42,590 bases of DNA from Planctomycetia bacterium (GCA_005799265.1 SYHD01000221.1:1-42590), one strand, 5' to 3'. Positions 33,501-42,063 are shown, numbered from the stretch's first letter. The notes: a model not told the origin generated them from the letters alone. Numbers and translations are program-made.

Positions 33501-35205
33501 GTTGCTGGTCCTTGAACGCATCGGTCTTATCGCCGATGCGCGATTCTTTCGGCCCCCCGAAAGTCGCAATGACTTCCGCCGCGGGCTTGAGGCGTTCGAC
33601 GGGGTAGTAGCTGTAGAAGCCGCGCACGGGCTTGGCGTCCGGCGCGGGCTTGGCATTGGGTCCCCAGAAGAACGCATCCCAGCCGGCAGTTGGTGAGTTG
33701 CCTGCGTCGTCGAGCTTGAGGAACGGGAACTGCTTGGCGTTGGGCGCGAAATGGAGCGGATGAGGGCGGCTGGCGTCGTGGCCCGCGCCGCTGGGGAGGC
33801 TACTGCCGTGCAGCCGACTATCCCTCAATACGACAGGCATCAACGACAGCAGCGGTCCGATGCCGAAAGCATTTGGCCGTGCGAATTGATAGGTGTACAC
33901 CGGCCCCGCGGCAAAGATCACGCTGCCTCCGTCCAACGCCACCCACTCCGCCAAGAGCTTTGACTGCTTCTCGCCGACGGCTGACCAATCAGGATCGAGC
34001 GAGACGATCACGTCGAACGAAGCGAGGTTGTTCGGGAACGTTTTCAAGATGCGTTTGAGATTCGGGTCCGCATCGACGCCGTCGCCGCTGTTCTGCAGTA
34101 GGATCGACAGATCGAGCCGATTCTCGAGCGCCTCGCGGTAAAAGAGCGTGCGCAGAAATTGATACTCGCGCGTCGGGCCGCCCGAAAACAAGAGGACGCG
34201 AATCTTGCGGTCCTGCACGACGACATCGATCGGCTCACTGACGTGCTCGGCGCCGTTGAAGGCTTCGCGCGGATGGCTCGTCGTTCGCGCGACGAAGCGC
34301 CACGTCCCCGCGAGACTGGCGTCCTTGATGTCTTTCCCCAGCGCGGGCGCGTCAAGCGCATAATCGACGTATTGAATCGCTGATCCAGTAAATTTACCTA
34401 TCTTCGGGCCGGGCAAATAGCGCTTCGCGCGCGCGACCGGCTTGCCCGCGGCATCCAGAAGGCGCTGGGCTTCGAGCATCACCTGGAACTCCTCGCCGGC
34501 GAGGCCGCGCCCTTCGATCGGCACACGAACGATGAACTTGTCGTCCGGCCGCACGTTGCGAGGCGCTTGCAATTCATGCAAGCGGATACTCGGAAGCGTG
34601 CGCGGATCGCCGACGCCGACCGTGATCACGGGGATCGGCCGACGTGGATCGCGGACCTCTTCGAGAAAGTCGTCGATCTCCTCGCGGGTCGCGCGCGTGC
34701 CTCGGCCATCGGATACGATGATGATCGCCTGAATGTAGCTGTCCTTCTCGGCGTAAAGCATCTCCAGCGCAGAGCCGGCGATATTGGTGCCGGAGCGCAG
34801 ATCGATGTTTTTGGGCTCGGCTCTGAGCCAGCGCGACCATTCATCGGCGCTCCAGCTCTTGCCGGCCTCGAATTGCGCGATGCTGAGGTGATCCGGCGTC
34901 GCCCCAAAGCGATATGCGGTGACAGGCGCCTTCTTCAGTAGTTCGTCAAGGAAGGTATTCGGCGTGCCCTTCTTGACCGCGCCAAGGAACCGCAAGACTT
35001 GATCTTGCCGCGTGGGCAGCGTCGTCGGATCGCGGCCCGGCTGCTCCGGCCCATCGATGGTGTTCATGCTATCGGATACGTCGAAGAGAATGACGATCCG
35101 CGGTTGCTTCTCGACGGCCTCCTGGCTCATCACGAACGCCGCGAGCAGCACGAAGACGCCGGCGATTACAGGCAACTTCCACCACTTGCGAAACGTGGAA
35201 ACCAT
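30562..35205 (-). CDS. Giant von Willebrand factor A membrane protein (1547 aa)
   Basis: The N-terminus (WWKLPVIAGVFVLLAAFVMS) is a membrane anchor or signal. A VWA domain follows (about 36-200) with intact MIDAS metal site: DVSDS (42-46), a Thr in RSGTNIAG and the Asp in IVSDGRGT. The middle contains CARDB-like or beta-sandwich segments and regions such as VLIIDGAGPAGRKEGGDSYH and RYGVILLLNVHELNG, resembling the glutamine-amidotransferase-like fold found in large planctomycete VWA proteins. The last 200 residues are a coiled coil (LAEQGNRLKDPAANREVIAL; RELERIQRLLIDELLKKK). The start has AAGGAG 8 nt upstream. The usual MoxR and DUF58 partners are not in the window. Function is unknown; a role in envelope or complex assembly is only a guess. 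Confidence 0.88.
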   Translation of the reverse strand: MVSTFRKWWKLPVIAGVFVLLAAFVMSQEAVEKQPRIVILFDVSDSMNTIDGPEQPGRDPTTLPTRQDQVLRFLGAVKKGTPNTFLDELLKKAPVTAYRFGATPDHLSIAQFEAGKSWSADEWSRWLRAEPKNIDLRSGTNIAGSALEMLYAEKDSYIQAIIIVSDGRGTRATREEIDDFLEEVRDPRRPIPVITVGVGDPRTLPSIRLHELQAPRNVRPDDKFIVRVPIEGRGLAGEEFQVMLEAQRLLDAAGKPVARAKRYLPGPKIGKFTGSAIQYVDYALDAPALGKDIKDASLAGTWRFVARTTSHPREAFNGAEHVSEPIDVVVQDRKIRVLLFSGGPTREYQFLRTLFYREALENRLDLSILLQNSGDGVDADPNLKRILKTFPNNLASFDVIVSLDPDWSAVGEKQSKLLAEWVALDGGSVIFAAGPVYTYQFARPNAFGIGPLLSLMPVVLRDSRLHGSSLPSGAGHDASRPHPLHFAPNAKQFPFLKLDDAGNSPTAGWDAFFWGPNAKPAPDAKPVRGFYSYYPVERLKPAAEVIATFGGPKESRIGDKTDAFKDQQPYFVRMRHGSGMTWYLGGQETWRLRQYREEFQARFWTGLIHFTAAPARGLVQKHVQVLMSRNALVGSIPLEALVLNKDRMPLDDDKLKAEARHLSAKAAAPIVFDVKAKEAGRFAGSIKLAAPGDYEIRIAIPGTTESLSHRVKVRAADREADDDRVDFARLFELAGDAKPLLAKLPADVREEVDAALRASEPPGAERRLYFRLSEAHTLPALLEKLSPKPMPKRDAPRKRPETKSAHDQVRKLEPTNVLIIDGAGPAGRKEGGDSYHVQNAIAAFRNGPYKVHYGDIETGAAAVKALERDDLARYGVILLLNVHELNGKQIANLEAFAKTGGGVAFFMGPLVNAGHYNKHLFKAGKGIFPVPLAQTFYPAPNEKPLDPAACSEGLIVRDDLVPKGERIPIFGEIFLEPQHRLPLSDFSLNRYFKIARADWRPEVNRSFELATLPNFESIGKFEQAVAQLTRGSLNKLHADKSFKLYRTPLGLHIKAIDALALPGSDAKAYHLAAAFDAMLRDRGLLEFWKDARVRPLFAEIVNLHRHARLGDPLIVGGQFGKGRTIAVMTTAGKKWTEFPAGSMSSMLYAPFINEMLDHLSGQEPPPPEFVPELPRQKRSKNGPRLLDVAPLLEPRLPLNKNDKKDEGPVYLVTPDAIVPCAGSMRDDVGVRKAHWIVQVEPGQDRKPEPELRVPLTALFAQQHRRALDEAINNVLRGAKDKPFPTGVTTFHSLAGEPGFDFKKHLGRLKGKGEVQPMHLVKIWLMAEGGDPAVVVRSEKPMLFLVASENEVLAQTMAPLEKIAACLESAQDSLRGAEDQLAEQGNRLKDPAANREVIALRVEEVARAVQHSMTGIRESAVAAERIRRQLESNRVNKAQHDRAFDLVIALDALTHGPNLRGVEDALSALSAGMGKGNADQLRRHMEEARLSLKSMNKDTEKVLNSLVESCTELKLISLLREIERRQADHTRELERIQRLLIDELLKKK

Positions 35206-35666
35206 GGCTTGGCTCCTTGGTCACGTGGTTTCAGCCCACGGTCCTGACGAATCAAGCGATGTAATCGAACCGATCAACGCATCAGTCGACGTGTTCCTAT
35301 TTGTTGTAGCCCGACTATCGCCGGTGGGCGACAACACCTCGCGTGGGGAACGCTGAGTTGAACAATGGGAAATGGCCAATGGCTAATGGCTAATGGCTAA
35401 TGGTAAATGGACAATTGCGTCACCAGGCTTCCCCTGTTTTTTTTATTCCTGAAGCGGAGTGAATGAATTGTCCATTGAGCATTAGCCATTGGCCATTTCC
35501 CATTTATCAAGAACCCCGCTGCATATACCCATATCCTTAAGAGACGCGTGAGGGAGCCAAAACGCCGCGCCGGGAAAATAGCCATCGCCGAGCGCGAAAT
35601 TCTGTTTCAACTTGCTTAGCGTTCATGGCACAATACCACAGTCCCCAATCCTCACAGGAGCGTGCC
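35206..35666. other. Intergenic region between divergent VWA and PQQ genes
   Basis: 461 bp hold the two ribosome-binding sites and a large heptamer-repeat hairpin (35364-35504). Inside the hairpin an 8-T run (35437-35444) follows a weak GC stem. Promoters for both flanking genes must lie here; I see only weak candidates. No gene is evident. Confidence 0.6.
35364..35504. repeat. Intergenic heptamer-repeat hairpin (ATGGCTA units)
   Basis: Left arm 35364-35416 and right arm 35466-35504 share AATGGGAAATGGCCAATGGC and AATGGACAATT in inverted order. The left arm carries extra 7-bp units (AATGGCT three times) that the right lacks, consistent with slippage. The 49-base centre contains a run of eight T. 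Confidence 0.9.
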
Positions 35667-38657
35667 ATGTGTTTCATTCACCTGCGATTCGCGGCCGCAG
35701 CTGTCATTCTCGCTCAATTCAACACCATTGTCTCGGCAGGCGATGTTGGCGTCGAGCACCGGCTCGCTCAAATCGGCACGAACAAAGGCATCGTCGTCCT
35801 TGTCGGTGATGCGGGATTGCTCGCGCACGGGCTCGCCAAGAAGAGCGAGCTGACCTTCTTCGTGCAGGCGCCAAAGAAACAGGCCGACGCGCTACGCGTT
35901 CAACTGGACAAAGCCGGCCTGCTGGGGCAGCGCGTCTACGTTCAGGAAGGCGTCGCCTCGCTTTACCTCGCCGACGATCTCGCTGATGCGGTCGTCGTGT
36001 CAACCGACGTCAAACTTCCCGAAGCCGAAATCCTCCGCGTCCTGCGCCCCGAAGGCAAAGCGATCATCGGCGACAAGATCGTCACAAAGCCGTTCCGCAA
36101 AGGCACCGACGAATGGTCGCATCCTTATCGCTCGCCCGACAACAATCCGCAATCGCAGGACACCGTGATGAAGCGTCCGTACCTGACGCACTACATGGCG
36201 GAGCCGTGGTATTGCCCGCTGCCGATGCAGTCGGTCATCTCAGGCGGCCGCATCTTCAAGGTGTTCGGCGATCGCTCCAGTGCCAAGCCGCAGGAGCCGC
36301 TCATCAACAAGCTTCTGTGCATAAATGCCTTCAACGGCACGCAGCTCTGGCAGCGCGATCTGTCGCCTGGATTCATGATCCATCGTAACACGTTGATCGC
36401 GACGCCTGACACGCTGTTCGTGGGTGATGACAAGTCGTGCAAGCTGATCGACCCGCTCACCGGCAAGATTCGCGACGAGATCATCGTCCCCGCCGACAAA
36501 TCCGACGGCCCCGTCTGGAAGTGGATGGCGTTCGAGAACGGCGTGCTGTACGCACTCGTCGGCGTGAAGGAAGCGTCCGATGAGCCGCTCAAGGGGGATC
36601 GCATCCGCGGCGCCGGCTGGCCGTGGTGGAAGATCCAGAGCTACAAGTTCGGCGAAGGCAGGAACCTCCTTGCGTTCGATACGAAGACGAAGAAGCTTCT
36701 CTGGCACCATCGCGAGACCGAAATGATCGACGCTCGTGGCATCGCCATGTCGAAGGGAAAGCTTTTCTTCTACAGCGAAGGCAAGTTCCTCGCCTGCGTC
36801 GAGACGAAAACCGGCAAGCTCGCCTGGAAGAACTCTAACAAGGAACTGCTCGACGCCGTCGGCACGACCAAGGGGGCACAACATCCGCTGCTTGGATTCG
36901 CCAGCACGATGTACCTGAAGAGCAGCGATGACGCAGTCTACTTCGCGGGGCCGCATCGACCTATGCTCGTCGCCGCTTCGGCCAAAGACGGCAAGCTGCT
37001 GTGGAAACGCGATTGCAGCGTCCAGAACCCGAAGTACAAGTATCCCAACGAAGGCGGCAACGTCCATATCCTCTTGCGCCCGGACGGTCTGTACGCGATG
37101 GGTCAAGGACGCATCAACGAAGAGATGAGTAGCGTCAAGCTCGATCCGCTGACGGGCCAGGTCCTGGCGACGTTCCCCAGCCGCGATCGCTGCACGCGCG
37201 CGACCGGCTGCATCGACAGCATTTTCACGCGCGGCGGCAAAGGAGGCAGCACCGCAGTCTTCGACGTGACCAGCACCGAGCCGCGCATGGGCATGCTCTC
37301 GCCGATGCGTCCCGCGTGTCAGGATGGCGTCATCACCGCACATGGCTATCTCTTCTGGGGACCGTGGCAGTGTCGTTGCGATATGACCCAACTCGGCCTC
37401 ATTAGCCTCGGTTCCGGCGGCTCGTTCGATTACACTGCGAAAGCAACGGAGAAGGATCGCTTGCAAATGATCAACGATCAGCCGCTGCACGAGCGTGGCT
37501 TCGTTAATCAGTGGGCTGCCTATCGCCGCGACAATTCGCGCTCCGTGACGATCGACGACACTGTTTCCAATATGGTCAAACACGCCTGGACCTGGACGCC
37601 AAAATCGCCAACGCTGCCGACCGCGCCGATCATCGTGGACGGCCAGGTTATTGTCGGCGGCCAGGACGGCATCGTGCGCGGCATCGATCTTAAGAAAGGG
37701 GCGCTCGCCTTCTCCGCGTACACCGGCGGGCCGATGAAGTATCCACCGACTGTCGCCCATGAACGCATGTACGTCGGCTCCGGCGACGGCTACATCTATT
37801 GCTTCGGCGCAGGCAGCGGCGATTTGCTATGGCGTTTCCGCGCCGCGCCGGCCGAGCGCGTCGTGCCGATCTACGGCTCGCTCTCCTCGACGTGGCCCGT
37901 CGGCTCCGGCGTCCTCGTCGATCGCGACACCGTCTACGGCGCGGCCGGCATCTCCAACTTCGACGGCACGCACGTCTTCGCCCTCGATGCCCGCACCGGC
38001 AAGATCAAATGGCAGAACAACAGCTCCGCCTACCCCGACGACGACAAACTCCCCGGCGGCGGCGTCAGCGTGCAAGGCCCGCTCCTCTTGCACAGCGATG
38101 CGATCCACATGGCATCAGGCAATACGCCGCCCCTCGCGTCGTACGCAACCAAGGACGGCAAATTCAGGCCGTCCGAGAACGGCCGCGGCAAGGACCTCTT
38201 CATCCGCAACGGCAAAGTCGCGGCTACGGGTTTTCCTCTGTACTGGCGGCCCGATGACGATCAGTTCATCAGCACGATGGAATTGGAAACATCAGCCGGC
38301 GTGCTTCAAGTCGGCATCCCGCCGGCGAATCCAACGGCGCCGAACCGTTTCGCGATGTTGCCCAAGCACACGCCCGGCGAGAAGGTGAAGGAACTCTGGT
38401 CGAACGAACTCTTCCAGGAGACCGCCGCGGTCGCCGTTGCCAAGAATGCCATCATCGTGACGGGCCTGAATCGCGACAAGAATGACCACACCAAGGTGGA
38501 CGCCGCGATCTGTGCCGTCAACATCAACAACGGCAAGGTGCTCTGGCGCGAGAGCTTGCCCGGCGTCCCGACCGCGTGGGGCCTCGCCGTTGCGTCGCGC
38601 GGCAACGATATCGTCGTGACGCTGATGGATGGTCGTGTTGTCGCGTTCTCAAAGTGA
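35667..38657 (+). CDS. Large secreted PQQ-like propeller protein with methyltransferase-like N-terminus
   Basis: 996 residues from the ATG 35667 (AGGAG 7 nt upstream); an upstream in-frame start at 35625 is less likely. A signal peptide comes first (FAAAAVILAQFNTIVSAG). Residues about 30-145 look like a degenerate SAM-methyltransferase fold (GIVVLVGDAGLLAHGLAKKS; LADAVVVSTDVKLPEAEILR; LRPEGKAIIG), then KGTDEWSHPYRSPDNN opens a PQQ-type beta-propeller of repeated blades (NAFNGTQLWQRDLSPG; GKLAWKNSNKELLDAVGT; ALDARTGKIKWQNN; INNGKVLWRESLPGV). This fusion is, as I recall, common in planctomycetes and of unknown function. I see no CXXCH heme motif. It is divergent from the VWA gene and stands alone. 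Confidence 0.88.
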   Translation: MCFIHLRFAAAAVILAQFNTIVSAGDVGVEHRLAQIGTNKGIVVLVGDAGLLAHGLAKKSELTFFVQAPKKQADALRVQLDKAGLLGQRVYVQEGVASLYLADDLADAVVVSTDVKLPEAEILRVLRPEGKAIIGDKIVTKPFRKGTDEWSHPYRSPDNNPQSQDTVMKRPYLTHYMAEPWYCPLPMQSVISGGRIFKVFGDRSSAKPQEPLINKLLCINAFNGTQLWQRDLSPGFMIHRNTLIATPDTLFVGDDKSCKLIDPLTGKIRDEIIVPADKSDGPVWKWMAFENGVLYALVGVKEASDEPLKGDRIRGAGWPWWKIQSYKFGEGRNLLAFDTKTKKLLWHHRETEMIDARGIAMSKGKLFFYSEGKFLACVETKTGKLAWKNSNKELLDAVGTTKGAQHPLLGFASTMYLKSSDDAVYFAGPHRPMLVAASAKDGKLLWKRDCSVQNPKYKYPNEGGNVHILLRPDGLYAMGQGRINEEMSSVKLDPLTGQVLATFPSRDRCTRATGCIDSIFTRGGKGGSTAVFDVTSTEPRMGMLSPMRPACQDGVITAHGYLFWGPWQCRCDMTQLGLISLGSGGSFDYTAKATEKDRLQMINDQPLHERGFVNQWAAYRRDNSRSVTIDDTVSNMVKHAWTWTPKSPTLPTAPIIVDGQVIVGGQDGIVRGIDLKKGALAFSAYTGGPMKYPPTVAHERMYVGSGDGYIYCFGAGSGDLLWRFRAAPAERVVPIYGSLSSTWPVGSGVLVDRDTVYGAAGISNFDGTHVFALDARTGKIKWQNNSSAYPDDDKLPGGGVSVQGPLLLHSDAIHMASGNTPPLASYATKDGKFRPSENGRGKDLFIRNGKVAATGFPLYWRPDDDQFISTMELETSAGVLQVGIPPANPTAPNRFAMLPKHTPGEKVKELWSNELFQETAAVAVAKNAIIVTGLNRDKNDHTKVDAAICAVNINNGKVLWRESLPGVPTAWGLAVASRGNDIVVTLMDGRVVAFSK

Positions 38658-38689
38658 ATGCGTGGCATCGGTCCGACATGACTTGCCAA

Positions 38690-38717
38690 TTGACGCAACA
38701 TTCCCAATATCTACAAT
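38690..38717 (+). promoter_or_regulatory. Candidate promoter for the coiled-coil gene
   Basis: TTGACG (38690-38695) and TACAAT (38712-38717) are separated by 16 bp, about 80 nt upstream of the ATG at 38796. This is the closest match to a housekeeping promoter I found in the window. Confidence 0.5.
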
Positions 38718-38795
38718 TGTTCCGTTCCTCTTATCTTTCCAAGAGCGAAACCCGGCTAACCTGGCAACCCGGTGTTCCCTGTCGAGGAGAATCGA

Positions 38796-39923
38796 ATGAC
38801 CGTGAAACAAAGTCGAACGTGGTTGGCATCCCTGTTATTGGGTTCCGTCGCGACACTTCTGGCGGTGGTCGGACAAGACAAGGTCTCCTCCAGCGAGGAA
38901 AGCCTCGGCGATCCAAAGGCCAAGGCGCTCGAGATGCAACTGGCGGACGCTAACAAGCTGATCAAGCTTCTCACTGACGAGAAGAAAAAGCTGACCGCCG
39001 ACGCCAAGGTTCAAGCCGAAAAGGCAAAGACGCTCGACAAGCAATTGGCCGAGGCGAATCTGCAAATCAAGCCCCTAGCCGAGGATAAGAAGAAGCTTAC
39101 CGAGCAGGTAGCCGACGCCAATTTACAGATAAAAATTTTGACAGCCGAGAAAAAGAAGCTCGCCGACGCGCTCGCGACGCAGGCCGACAAGGTCAAGACG
39201 GTTGAAAAAGAACTGGCCGACGCGCTGAAGCTGAACAAGACCTTGACCGATGAGAAAGCCAAGCTTGCCAAGGCGGCGCTCGACGCTGACGGCAAGATCA
39301 AGGCGCTCGAAGGCGATCTGGCCGACGCTGTTAAGAAGTCCAAGGTCCTCGTGGATGAGAAGGCCAAGCTCGGCGATCTGGCCGCGAGCCGCTTGAAGGA
39401 GGTTGACGCCGCGAATAAGCAGCTGGCCGACGCCCTCAAGCAAAACAAATCGCTCACCGACGAAAAAGACAAGCTTGACAAGGCCGTGCTTGCCGACGCG
39501 GTGCAAATCAAAAAGCTGGAGACCAGCCTGGCCGCCGAGCAAAAGAAGAACACAATGCTGCTGGCCGAGCAGAAGAAGCTTCAAACCAGCCTCACCGACG
39601 CCCTGGAAACACTCGCGGCTCTGAACAAGAGCCTGGATGCGGAAAAGACGACCACGACCAAGTTGGCCGCCGACAACAAGAAGCTCGCCGGCACGGTCGC
39701 CAATCAGAACAAGACGCTCGACGCGAACAAGAAAGCACTGGCGCAGGCGGCCTTGAGTGCCAAGAAAGACGCCGACAAGATCGCCGAGTTGGAGAAGTCG
39801 CTAGCGGAAACCAAAGCGCGCGCCGACGCCGCAGAGATGTCCGCCAAGCGTAGCCGGGGTATTTTTCCCCTGTTCGGAAAATCCTGCGTGCCGCGTACAA
39901 GTCACGGGCAATCCAGTCCATGA
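38796..39923 (+). CDS. Secreted coiled-coil protein with internal repeats
   Basis: 375 residues; GAGGAGA precedes the ATG. A signal peptide or anchor (WLASLLLGSVATLLAVVG) is followed by about 300 residues of near-continuous coiled coil in units of roughly 35 residues, each with a form of LADAxKxxKxLxxEKxKL (for example LADALKQNKSLTDEKDKL, LADALKLNKTLTDEKAKL). It lacks Pro, Trp and nearly all aromatics over this stretch. The tail (KRSRGIFPLFGKSCVPRTSH) differs sharply in composition, which could be a true C-terminus or the result of a frameshift near 39845. It probably forms a long rod in the periplasm; no partner is visible. Confidence 0.82.
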   Translation: MTVKQSRTWLASLLLGSVATLLAVVGQDKVSSSEESLGDPKAKALEMQLADANKLIKLLTDEKKKLTADAKVQAEKAKTLDKQLAEANLQIKPLAEDKKKLTEQVADANLQIKILTAEKKKLADALATQADKVKTVEKELADALKLNKTLTDEKAKLAKAALDADGKIKALEGDLADAVKKSKVLVDEKAKLGDLAASRLKEVDAANKQLADALKQNKSLTDEKDKLDKAVLADAVQIKKLETSLAAEQKKNTMLLAEQKKLQTSLTDALETLAALNKSLDAEKTTTTKLAADNKKLAGTVANQNKTLDANKKALAQAALSAKKDADKIAELEKSLAETKARADAAEMSAKRSRGIFPLFGKSCVPRTSHGQSSP

Positions 39924-40030
39924 CCTTTCCGGGAGCATGCGAGCTTCAACGGGGGCATGGCCAGCGTGCGCGTAAGGCTGCAATCCAGCGCGAAGACATG
40001 AAGTATTTGAATGCTGTTCGCGAGAGTACC

Positions 40031-40065
40031 GCTTGCGGCGTAGCAGCAGATGCTACGCCGCAAGC
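40031..40065. repeat. Palindrome GCTTGCGGCGTAGCA between convergent genes
   Basis: Perfect 15-bp arms at 40031-40045 and 40051-40065 with a 5-base loop. It lies between the convergent coiled-coil and Gfo/Idh/MocA genes, 10 bp from the latter's stop, and could end both transcripts. It shares GCTTGCGGC with the 22361-22438 repeat. Confidence 0.9.
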
Positions 40066-40074
40066 ATGCTCGGA

Positions 40075-41346
40075 TCACACCAACCGCGTCACCCCCGGGA
40101 TCGCGACATCCGCTGCCGGCGGCCGCGAATCAAACGTGTAACCCGCCGGCGACAAATCTTCGCGTGAGTTCATCGCCTGCTCCCACGTCACCATTTGGCC
40201 CGTGTAGCACGCCATGCGGGCCTGGATCGCCATCAGCGTGCTCTTGGCCATGTATTCGCCGTTGTTGATCGGCCGGGCATTCCGGATCGATGCGAACAAG
40301 ACATCGTGCTCGGTCTGGTACATGTTGTTCGTCGGCCCCTCGTAGACGCGTTCGTTGCCGTCGGTGCGCAGGACCAGACCGCGCCGGCGTTCGGTCAAGA
40401 GGGCGGTGCCGCGCCGGCCGGCGGCGTGGGCGCTCATGTCGTTACGGCAACCGGTCTGCTGACGGCAGGTGCTGAAGAGCTTGGCGCCGCTTTCATATTC
40501 GTAGCAGACGGCGAAGTGATCGTAGATGTGGCCGAACGTCTCGGTGCTGGTGCGCACCTGTCGGCCGCCGGTGCCGTAGCAGCGGACGGGATACTGATCG
40601 CGCATGACCCAGGCGCACACGTCGAGGAAGTGGACGTGCTGCTCGACATTGAAATCACCCGATAGCCAGGTGTAGTAGTACCAGTTGCGCATCTGCCAGG
40701 TCATCTCGGACATGTCGGCCGTGCGTTCGCGCCGCCAGATTGGGCCGCGCAGATCGTTGGCTTGCAGCGTGACGATTTCGCCGATGGCGCCGTCGTGGAT
40801 GCGCTGCACCGAGTCCTTGAAGCCGTTGTCGTGACGCAGGCACAACCCCGACACGACCGAGAGATTGCGCCGCCGCGCGTCCTGGCACGTTTCGATCACC
40901 GAACGCACGCCCGGTGCGTCAACGGCGCACGGCTTCTCCGCGAAGACGTGCTTGTTCGCTTGCACGGCCGCGCGCAGATGAATGGGCCTAAATTGCGGCG
41001 GCGTGCACAGCAACACGACATCGCACGACGCGATCACCTGGCGATAGCCGTCGAAGCCGACGTGCTTGCGGGCCGCGGGGACGTCGATCTTGTTGGCGAT
41101 CTCGCGATCGTTCTGCAAGACGGTGAGGCTCTGGTTGAGCCGATCCTCGAAGGCGTCGGACATGGCCCAGAGCTTGACGTTGCGATCGGCCCGCAGCGCT
41201 TGCGAGGCAGCGCCGGTGCCGCGCCCACCGCAGCCGATGAGGCCGACTTTCAGTTCGTCGCCTCCTTGCGCGTGCGCGTTGGCCGCGATGACGGACGTCG
41301 CGGCGAGGCCGGCGGAGGTTTTGAGGAAGGTGCGGCGGGTTGTCAT
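40075..41346 (-). CDS. Tat-exported Gfo/Idh/MocA-family oxidoreductase
   Basis: A 423-residue NAD(P)-dependent oxidoreductase. The Tat signal is TTRRTFLKTSAG (RR at 4-5) with cleavage near ANAHAQ. Rossmann motif GLIGCGGRGTG (35-45) and EKP (137-139) with the expected AEKPCAVD. Members of this family act on sugars or cyclitols; exported planctomycete forms presumably use tightly bound NAD(P), and their substrates are unknown. The C-terminal alpha/beta domain contains NWYYYTWLSGDFNVEQHVHF. AAAGGAA lies 6 nt before the ATG. It neighbours a DUF1080 gene (end of the window); DUF1080 proteins and Gfo/Idh/MocA enzymes both occur in 3-keto-sugar pathways, which would fit, but they are separated by the toxin-antitoxin pair. 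Confidence 0.92.
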   Translation of the reverse strand: MTTRRTFLKTSAGLAATSVIAANAHAQGGDELKVGLIGCGGRGTGAASQALRADRNVKLWAMSDAFEDRLNQSLTVLQNDREIANKIDVPAARKHVGFDGYRQVIASCDVVLLCTPPQFRPIHLRAAVQANKHVFAEKPCAVDAPGVRSVIETCQDARRRNLSVVSGLCLRHDNGFKDSVQRIHDGAIGEIVTLQANDLRGPIWRRERTADMSEMTWQMRNWYYYTWLSGDFNVEQHVHFLDVCAWVMRDQYPVRCYGTGGRQVRTSTETFGHIYDHFAVCYEYESGAKLFSTCRQQTGCRNDMSAHAAGRRGTALLTERRRGLVLRTDGNERVYEGPTNNMYQTEHDVLFASIRNARPINNGEYMAKSTLMAIQARMACYTGQMVTWEQAMNSREDLSPAGYTFDSRPPAADVAIPGVTRLV

Positions 41347-41365
41347 GTCAGTTCCTTTCTAAGGT

Positions 41366-41752
41366 TCAAGCCCATTCAAGGTGGATCTCAGTTTTTTCGC
41401 CAATGCGCCACATCGCCAGTCCAGTGCCATGAACCTGGATTACCGCGCCCATGCGCTTGGTTTTTGTGTCAAGCGCTGCATGCCGCAGTACCCGGCGGAT
41501 GTAATTGGCGGCCATACGATCCGCGACATTTAGGTGAACGAGGCAATAGTTCCTATGCGCAAGACGAGGTCGATAGAAGTCCACGTCATGAGTAAATAAC
41601 GTCGACTTCGGCAACGCATGCAATAGCGGAATAATCTCCGAGTCGTCCATTCCCAATCGTCCGAATTCTCGCCCCACGCGTCGGACGCGAATTCGCTTTT
41701 TGAGGAGCAGTTCTTCCTGATCGTCACGAATATTCTCGTCCAGGATAATCAT
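41366..41752 (-). CDS. DUF5615-like PIN-type toxin candidate
   Basis: 128 residues. The N-terminus MIILDENIRDD provides Asp5-Glu6 as in DUF5615 PIN-like proteins (usually DENV/DENL), with further acidic residues in GMDDSEIIP and TLFTHDVDFYRPRL. These small Mut7-C/PIN-like proteins are presumed RNases and toxins of a DUF433 partner. The start overlaps the stop of the DUF433 gene by 4 bp, the usual arrangement. The central Asp residues needed for metal binding appear present, so it may be active. Confidence 0.82.
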   Translation of the reverse strand: MIILDENIRDDQEELLLKKRIRVRRVGREFGRLGMDDSEIIPLLHALPKSTLFTHDVDFYRPRLAHRNYCLVHLNVADRMAANYIRRVLRHAALDTKTKRMGAVIQVHGTGLAMWRIGEKTEIHLEWA

Positions 41753-42063
41753 TTTTCAATTATTTCGCCGAAGGCATATTCATCCGCATGGTTTTCGAAC
41801 GTGCGTTCAGCGAGCTGAACTGCCTCGGCTATCGCGTCCTTGCTTACTCGACCGCCCCAAAGTTTTGCGATCCTGTTCCACGAAGTTCCCCTTGCGACTT
41901 CTTTGAGAATCTGCCAAACCATGATGCGCGTGCCAATAAAGGTAGGCTTGCCGTGGCAGATATTCGGATCGGCAACGATGAATTGCCCAAGAAGTCTTCT
42001 TTGCTTTTTCGCTTTTCGGGATTCTGTTGGTTTGCGATGGTTTTGGGATGCTGGCCGAATCAT
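41749..42063 (-). CDS. DUF433-family antitoxin candidate
   Basis: 104 residues with a Lys/Arg-rich N-terminal tail (about 1-25) and a DUF433 domain (about 26-104): FIVADPNICHGKPTFIGTRI and VSKDAIAEAVQLAERTFENH, a winged/helix-turn-helix-like fold. DUF433 genes usually precede a DUF5615 toxin gene, as here. AAGGAT lies 7 nt upstream of the ATG. A 14-bp palindrome lies 25 nt further upstream and could be its operator. The basic tail is longer than in the minimal family form. Confidence 0.88.
   Translation of the reverse strand: MIRPASQNHRKPTESRKAKKQRRLLGQFIVADPNICHGKPTFIGTRIMVWQILKEVARGTSWNRIAKLWGGRVSKDAIAEAVQLAERTFENHADEYAFGEIIEK

Noticed and set aside
35424-35444. Intrinsic terminator before the run of eight T
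   Set aside because: The stem before the T-run is only about 4 bp (CAGG/CCTG) and it lies between divergent genes, where no transcript should end.
36240-37760. 506-residue open frame on the minus strand
   Set aside because: It is fully inside the PQQ-propeller gene, in the GC-rich antisense frame, with no recognisable domain; the plus strand has clear family motifs throughout.
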